Source of the DNA: VRUE01 sp963770315
GTDB lineage: Bacteria; Actinomycetota; Thermoleophilia; Solirubrobacterales; 70-9
Direction: 5' to 3'
Length of the DNA stretch: 64,000 bases
Assembly (NCBI GenBank): GCA_963770315.1
Contig: CAVYPC010000002.1
Coordinates: 2,666,001-2,730,000 of the forward strand
Below the pieces are notes generated by a model. The model was not told where the DNA came from. It was given only the letters and a program-made list of their open reading frames with translations, and did no database searches. Every line of letters begins with the position of its first letter. Within the stretch, counting starts at the first letter, position 1. Below are positions 60,336 through 64,000 of this stretch, in pieces. A program made the translations under genes and the position numbers.

Positions 60336-61405
60336 AGGTCGGGATCGTGGGGCTGCCCAACGCGGGCAAGTCGACTCTCTTCAACGCTCTGACCAAGGGC
60401 GGCGCGCAGACCGGCGACTACCCCTTCACGACGATCGAGCCCAACGTGGCGATCGCCCAGGTGCCCGACGAGCGGTTGGCGCAGATCGCCGCGACCGTAC
60501 GCAGCTCCGAGCTGGTGCCGGCGACGATCTCCTTCCACGACATCGCCGGCCTGGTCAAGGGCGCCTCCGAAGGGGAGGGGCTCGGCAACCAGTTCCTCGC
60601 CTCGATCCGCGAGACCGACGCGATCTGCCACGTCGTCCGCTGCCACGCCGATTCCGGCGTGCCGCACCCCGACGGCCGGGTCGACCCCCTCGCCGACATC
60701 GAGACGATCGAGACCGAGCTGGTCCTCTCCGACTACGAGCAGGCCGATCGCCGGCTCGACCGGGTGCGCAAGGGGGCCAAGTCGGGAGACCCCGAGGCGA
60801 TCGCCGAGCGCGACTGGCTGGAGCGGGTGGTGGAGGCGCTCGGCGCGGGCAAGCCCGCCCGCTCGATACCCGTCCCCGACGCCGCAGTCCACGGTCCGGC
60901 GAACCTCCAGGCGCTGACCACGAAGCCGATCCTCTACGTCGCCAACGTCGACGAGGGCGACGCCGATCCGCCTGAGGCGGTCGCCGCCCACGCCGCTGCC
61001 GTCGGCGCCGGGGTGGTCGCCGTCAGCGCCAGGATCGAGGGCGAGCTGGCCGAGCTCGACCCGGCCGAAGCGGAGGAGATGCGCGAGTCCTACGGGGTCG
61101 AGGGCTCCGGCCTGGCCCGCCTGGTTCGCGCCGCCTACGACCTGCTCGAGCTGATCACCTTCTTCACCGCGGGCGAGGACAAGGAAGCCGTCGCCCGGCC
61201 ATTGCGCCGCGGTGCCACTGCCTGGGAGTCGGCGGGGACGATCCACACCGAGATCCAGGACTCCTTCATCAAAGCCGAGGTGATCGGCTGGAAGGAGCTG
61301 GTCGAGGGCGGCGGCTACGCGGCGGGCCGCGACCGTGGCCAGCTCCGCATCGAGGGCCGCGACTACGTCGTCCAGGATGGCGACGTGATCACGATTAAGG
61401 TCTAG
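60332..61405 (+). CDS. ychF: Redox-regulated ATPase/GTPase YchF
   Basis: The 357-aa Obg-family NTPase shows VGIVGLPNAGKSTLFNAL (P-loop), DIAGLVKGASEGEGLGNQF, a YVANVDEGD guanine-site variant in place of NKxD that favours ATP, and a C-terminal TGS domain (ELITFFTAGEDKEAVARPLR ... DYVVQDGDVITIKV). It binds ribosomes and takes part in stress responses. A perfect hairpin spans its stop codon. Confidence 0.97.
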   Translation: MKVGIVGLPNAGKSTLFNALTKGGAQTGDYPFTTIEPNVAIAQVPDERLAQIAATVRSSELVPATISFHDIAGLVKGASEGEGLGNQFLASIRETDAICHVVRCHADSGVPHPDGRVDPLADIETIETELVLSDYEQADRRLDRVRKGAKSGDPEAIAERDWLERVVEALGAGKPARSIPVPDAAVHGPANLQALTTKPILYVANVDEGDADPPEAVAAHAAAVGAGVVAVSARIEGELAELDPAEAEEMRESYGVEGSGLARLVRAAYDLLELITFFTAGEDKEAVARPLRRGATAWESAGTIHTEIQDSFIKAEVIGWKELVEGGGYAAGRDRGQLRIEGRDYVVQDGDVITIKV

Positions 61406-61441
61406 ACGCCTGCAAACACTGCTTGGTTTGCAGGCGTCTAG
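61402..61441. terminator. 16-bp perfect inverted repeat across the ychF stop codon
   Basis: TAGACGCCTGCAAAC (61403-61417, beginning with the stop codon) is the exact complement of 61426-61440, extended by one further pair, with an 8-nt loop. The next gene starts only 10 nt later on the same strand, so this may act as an intergenic attenuator or mRNA-processing hairpin. Confidence 0.8.
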
Positions 61442-61450
61442 GGTTGGGAT

Positions 61451-62440
61451 ATGAACGAAGGAGCGCGATTTCCGGGGGTTGCCACAAAGGCCGGCCACTA
61501 TGAGAGCTTCTACGTCAAGGCCTGCCGGCCGGGCGGCGGTCAGGGGATCTGGATCCGCCACACGGTCCACAAGCGCCCCGGCGCCGAGCCGAACGCCTCG
61601 ATCTGGTTCGTCCTCTTCGACCGCGACGCGGAGGGACCGCGGGCGACCAAGGTCACCGTGCCGGCGGCGGAGCTGTCGGCGCCCGCCGGCTCCTGGATCA
61701 GGGTCGACGGGGCGGAGATCGGTCCGGGCCGGGCGGCGGGCGCCGTCGACACCGACGCCGTCAAGGCCTCCTGGGACCTCGCCTTCTCCGGCGACGTCGA
61801 GCCCTGCAAGTACCTCCCGTCCGATCGCCTCTACGAGACGCGGCTGCCGAAGACCAAGTTCGTCGCCCCATATCCAAACGCCCGTTTCGACGGCCGCCTC
61901 GAGATCGATGGGGAGACGATCGAGCTCAGCGGCTGGCCGGGCATGATCGGCCACAACTGGGGGACCGAGCACGCCGAGCGCTGGGTCTGGCTCGAGGGCA
62001 CCGGCTTCGAGGGCTCGCCGAGCACCTACTTCGACGCCGGCGCGGCGCGGATCGCGCTCGGCCCGTGGACGACCCCCTGGGTTCCCTCCGGCATGCTGAT
62101 GCTCGACGGCGCGGCGCACCGCCTGGGTGGCTTCGGCCAGGTCCGCAGCGCCTCGATCGAGGAGTCGGCGGGGGAGTGCTCCTTCGTCCTCCCCGGCAAG
62201 GACATAGTCGTCCGCGGCAAGGTCTCCGCCCCGAAAGAGGACTTCGTCGGCTGGATCTACGCCGACCCAAAGGGCCCAGAGCACAACACGATCAACTGCT
62301 CGGTCGCAGACCTCGAGCTGACGGTCGAACGCCCCGCGATGCCACCCCTCCAGCTCTCACTACCGGCCGGCGCGGCCTATGAGCTCGGCATGCGAGAGAC
62401 GGACCACGGAATACCGATCCAGCCGTACCCCGACGGCTGA
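61451..62440 (+). CDS. AttH/CrtC-like lipocalin-fold protein
   Basis: The 329-aa protein resembles the AttH / carotenoid 1,2-hydratase superfamily: HYESFYVKACRPGGGQGIWI, LELSGWPGMIGHNWGTEHAE-like wording around 61918-61980 (actual GWPGMIGHNWGTEHAERWVW), and a second lipocalin-like half. Catalytic activity cannot be assigned. It probably binds or hydrates a hydrophobic ligand. No carotenoid genes are in view. Confidence 0.8.
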   Translation: MNEGARFPGVATKAGHYESFYVKACRPGGGQGIWIRHTVHKRPGAEPNASIWFVLFDRDAEGPRATKVTVPAAELSAPAGSWIRVDGAEIGPGRAAGAVDTDAVKASWDLAFSGDVEPCKYLPSDRLYETRLPKTKFVAPYPNARFDGRLEIDGETIELSGWPGMIGHNWGTEHAERWVWLEGTGFEGSPSTYFDAGAARIALGPWTTPWVPSGMLMLDGAAHRLGGFGQVRSASIEESAGECSFVLPGKDIVVRGKVSAPKEDFVGWIYADPKGPEHNTINCSVADLELTVERPAMPPLQLSLPAGAAYELGMRETDHGIPIQPYPDG

Positions 62441-62458
62441 GGAGAGGCGACCCGCCTC

Positions 62459-63631
62459 CTACCCGCCTATGCCGCCAGGGGGACCGGCGGGCTTGCCTTC
62501 TCCCTTGCCGCCGCCACCGGCAGCTTTCCCGTTGACGACCTTCTGGAAGCTCATCCAGGTGCTGTAGCCACTCAGGGCCGTCTCCAGCTGATCGCCGCGG
62601 ATCAGGGTCGTGCCGCCGGTCCCGACCAGCTTCGCTTCGACGATCCGCGGCGAGACGCCCCGCCTGGTCACGACCACCTGCTTCAGCCGCCCGTCGAGGT
62701 AGGCGCCGAGCCGCGAGCTGATCTCGGGTCCGCTGAATTCGAGCTTCCAGTTGTGCAGCGGGCAGGCGCCGTCGTAGGGATCGGGCACGCCGACCAGGTA
62801 GGGGATCGGGGGGCCGAAGAAGACGTTCTGGACGCTCTCGGTGTGGCCGCCCGAGCAGGCGGAGAAGTAGGTCTCGGCGATCTTGCCGCCGTACATCAGA
62901 ACCTGGCCCCTGGTCGCGTCGGCCGCTTCGTCGGTCGAGGTCGTCTCGCTGGAGATGCCTTCGTAGACCTGGCTGCGGGTGTCGTCGTAGAGGTCGAAGC
63001 CGTGGCCGCCGACCCCTCCGGTGAGGGCGAAGGAGCGCGCCGCGACCGCCTGCGCGCGCAGCTCCGCCTGCGGCCAGGAGGGTGGCGACTCGTTCGGGAT
63101 GACCCCCTTGACGTACTGGTCGACCGGCACGGCGTCGATCGCATTGAGCGAGCCGGCGTCGCTGGCGGTCGGCACCACCTCGAGGGCGCCGCGATAGGCC
63201 CCCGCGCCGGCGATCTCGATCTGCCCCCGCCCGGCAGCGCGCAGCTTGGGGCCGCAGCGGGCGATCGGGTGCCCGCCGGAGCTGCGCAGCGTCACTTCCC
63301 CGCCAGCCCGGTGGGCCTCGTAGTCGCGAGCGCGGTCGAGCGCCTGGCCACAGGCGCTGGTGGCGGCGCTGAAGCCGACGTCGCCGGCGGAGACGTCGAG
63401 CAGCACGCGGACTATCCGCGGCCCGGAGAGCCGCCCGATCGCGGTCCCGGCGTAGTAGTGGCCGAGGATGAAGCGGTAGCCCTTGCCATGGTTGGCGTAG
63501 CCGTAGGCGCCGTACTGGCTCATCCCCACGCCGTGGCCGAAGCCGTGCCCGGCTACGACCCAGCGAACGCCGGCCTGGGCGCTGGGGGCCAGGAGGAGGA
63601 AGAGGAGGAGCGCGGCGAGGCGGAATCGCAT
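62459..63631 (-). CDS. Secreted SpoIID/LytB-domain protein
   Basis: The 390-aa protein has a signal peptide (MRFRLAALLLFLLLAPSAQA) and the SpoIID/LytB wording FGHGVGMSQYGAYGYAN, VDQYVKGVIPNESPPSWP, LRAQAVAARSFAL and FSACSGGHTESVQNVF. The HGVGMSQYGA segment, usually near the C-terminus of SpoIID, is here at the N-terminus, as in a circular rearrangement common in actinobacterial members. SpoIID-type proteins are lytic transglycosylases or amidase enhancers acting on peptidoglycan. The tail is Gly/Lys-rich. Confidence 0.9.
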   Translation of the reverse strand: MRFRLAALLLFLLLAPSAQAGVRWVVAGHGFGHGVGMSQYGAYGYANHGKGYRFILGHYYAGTAIGRLSGPRIVRVLLDVSAGDVGFSAATSACGQALDRARDYEAHRAGGEVTLRSSGGHPIARCGPKLRAAGRGQIEIAGAGAYRGALEVVPTASDAGSLNAIDAVPVDQYVKGVIPNESPPSWPQAELRAQAVAARSFALTGGVGGHGFDLYDDTRSQVYEGISSETTSTDEAADATRGQVLMYGGKIAETYFSACSGGHTESVQNVFFGPPIPYLVGVPDPYDGACPLHNWKLEFSGPEISSRLGAYLDGRLKQVVVTRRGVSPRIVEAKLVGTGGTTLIRGDQLETALSGYSTWMSFQKVVNGKAAGGGGKGEGKPAGPPGGIGG

Positions 63632-63711
63632 CTCTGGGTGATACAGATTCGCGGCTGGAGAGTCGCGGCCTGCTCTAGTCTGAAACGAGGTAACCGAGAG
63701 AGGAGGCCAGG

Positions 63712-64000
63712 ATGGCGACGCAGACGGTGCAAGCACTCGACCACGAGCTCCTCGCCGCCGGCGATTGGGTCGAGACCGGCGAGTGGGGCGAGGTCGAGAG
63801 CCCCTACGACGGGACCGTCGTCGGCCGGGTCGCGCTGGGCGACGCGGCACTGGTCGACCGCTGCGCGATCGGCGCCCGCGCCGCCTTCGAGTCCGGCGAT
63901 TTTCCCCAGCACGAGCGCGCCACCGTCCTCGACCGCGCGGCCGAGCTGGTCGGCGAGAGGCTCGACGACCTCGCCCTGACGATCGCCGCCGAGGCGGGCA
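63712..64000 (+). CDS. Aldehyde dehydrogenase (partial, N-terminus only)
   Basis: An ATG at 63712 behind GAGAGGAGG opens a frame reading MATQTVQALDHELLAAGDWV, then ESPYDGTVVGRVALGDAALV and AAELVGERLDDLALTIAAEAG, running off the window. This is the N-terminal NAD-binding segment of the ALDH superfamily. The catalytic residues lie beyond the edge. It is not closely similar to the ALDH at 49492-51087. Confidence 0.85.
   Translation, partial: MATQTVQALDHELLAAGDWVETGEWGEVESPYDGTVVGRVALGDAALVDRCAIGARAAFESGDFPQHERATVLDRAAELVGERLDDLALTIAAEAG

Overview
The window is a contiguous piece of a high-GC actinobacterial chromosome. The secreted collagen-like proteins, the very large NHL/fibronectin-like proteins with basic CxKG...RC tails, the TetR proteins and the GC-biased codon use all look like class Thermoleophilia (order Solirubrobacterales). 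That placement is inference from gene content, not a phylogeny.

Layout. 1-5.1 kb: a GT4 trehalose-synthase-like gene (cut by the left edge), then an envelope-stress operon read leftwards (response regulator, histidine kinase, HtrA protease, joined by 4-bp overlaps, the MprAB-PepD arrangement) and thiL. 5.2-11 kb: a flippase-like membrane protein, a polyprenol-linked mannosyltransferase, a class A penicillin-binding protein, a small MscS channel and a CPBP protease. 11.0-12.9 kb: an unusual class II tRNA with selC/allo-tRNA-like geometry and a GAU anticodon, an L,D-transpeptidase and pyrE. 13-21.8 kb: surface-protein cassette 1 (collagen-like protein, giant NHL/Ig/FN3/PD40-like protein, about 950-aa secreted protein) and tRNA-Arg(CCU). 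22-25.8 kb: an orphan collagen-like gene and an orphan NHL protein. 25.8-31.4 kb: tlpA-like, nfeD, slipin and galT (operon), and an SF2 helicase. 31.4-38.4 kb: birA, then a heme and cytochrome-c-maturation operon (ccmA-ccmB-ccmC-ccmD-hemA-hemC-cobA/hemD). 38.5-49.5 kb: three tandem TetR regulators and surface-protein cassette 2, a paralogue of cassette 1. 49.5-64 kb: two aldehyde dehydrogenases, rarA, a GST-like protein, a DUF1385 protein, methylmalonyl-CoA epimerase, a methyltransferase, a lone third copy of the 950-aa protein, a BtrH-like protein, PAP2, ychF, an AttH/CrtC-like protein and a SpoIID/LytB protein.

How it fits together. Much of the window concerns the cell envelope: wall synthesis and cross-linking (PBP, L,D-transpeptidase, SpoIID/LytB), envelope stress sensing, and a duplicated three-gene cassette for secreted collagen-like and giant repeat proteins. 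A short AT-rich motif, TTCTAnAAAA, lies upstream of the first TetR gene and of both collagen cassettes, which suggests that the TetR cluster controls the cassettes.

Two other themes stand out. First, long near-perfect inverted repeats are scattered through gene boundaries and also sit inside coding sequences in frame (birA, rarA, the mannosyltransferase). Some share a conserved core but have unrelated, yet self-complementary, arms. Second, three otherwise intact genes (both giant NHL proteins and rarA) each carry one small frameshift, which may be sequencing error or real.
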